Of a stretch of DNA of 5,784 nt, positions 5,772-5,784 are shown piece by piece. Every line of letters starts with the position of its first letter. Positions within the stretch are counted from its first letter, which is position 1. Made by a program: the position numbers and the translations under genes. A model generated the notes under the pieces. The model saw only the letters and a program-made list of their open reading frames with translations, ran no database searches and was not told where the DNA came from. Origin of the DNA: Pseudomonadota bacterium (GTDB lineage: Bacteria; Pseudomonadota; Gammaproteobacteria; Steroidobacterales; Woeseiaceae); the NCBI GenBank assembly GCA_022567775.1, contig JADFGH010000160.1:1-5784 (forward strand), written 5' to 3'.

Positions 5772-5784
5772 ATGTATGATCGTA
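5772..5784 (+). CDS. Possible start of a divergent gene cut by the window edge
   Basis: ATG at 5772 is preceded by AAGGA (5758-5762) at a spacing of 9 bases, a plausible ribosome binding site. Only four codons (M Y D R) are visible, so neither the reading frame nor a product can be supported. If real, it would be transcribed away from the amidohydrolase gene, with the 5650-5771 interval as a shared control region. Confidence 0.2.

Overview
The window looks like chromosomal DNA from a free-living Gram-negative bacterium, most likely a gammaproteobacterium of the Woeseia/Xanthomonadales-like kind. This placement is inferred from three things: a moderately high G+C content judged by eye, three consecutive proteins with Sec signal peptides from families common in protein-scavenging environmental bacteria, and a REP element with the GTAG foot typical of gammaproteobacterial RAYT-linked repeats. 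No rRNA, tRNA, CRISPR array, insertion sequence or phage gene is visible.

Layout. Positions 1-242 hold the 3' end of a rightward gene whose C-terminus resembles DUF5916 (CBM9-like) outer-surface proteins. Nine bases later begins a secreted P1/S58-family (DmpA-like) self-processing aminopeptidase (252-1421). After a 43-base gap carrying a small hairpin and a strong ribosome binding site comes a large secreted M14-family zinc carboxypeptidase (1465-4194). These three rightward genes probably form one transcription unit. A convergent leftward gene (4369-5649) encodes a secreted metal-dependent amidohydrolase of the Xaa-Pro/Xaa-Arg dipeptidase type. The last 135 bases are the 5' region of that gene, with a candidate promoter, two palindromes, and possibly the first codons of a divergent gene at the right edge.

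Functionally, the locus pairs a carboxypeptidase-type enzyme, an aminopeptidase and a dipeptidase-type amidohydrolase, all predicted to act outside the cytoplasm. That would suit stepwise breakdown of peptides in the periplasm or at the cell surface. This joint role is inferred from gene content; substrates cannot be read from the sequence.

The most interesting non-coding part is the convergent intergenic region (4195-4368). Two 24-bp REP sequences lie in inverted orientation (REPIN/BIME-like). They differ at only two positions, and those two positions are paired with each other in the stem, so the change is compensatory. Between them lies a near-perfect 20-bp hairpin with a GGAA (GNRA-type) loop. 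The right-hand REP overlaps the end of the amidohydrolase gene, and its GTAG foot supplies that gene's TAG stop codon. I see no clear undescribed multi-gene system here; the repeat structure is the part most worth following up.
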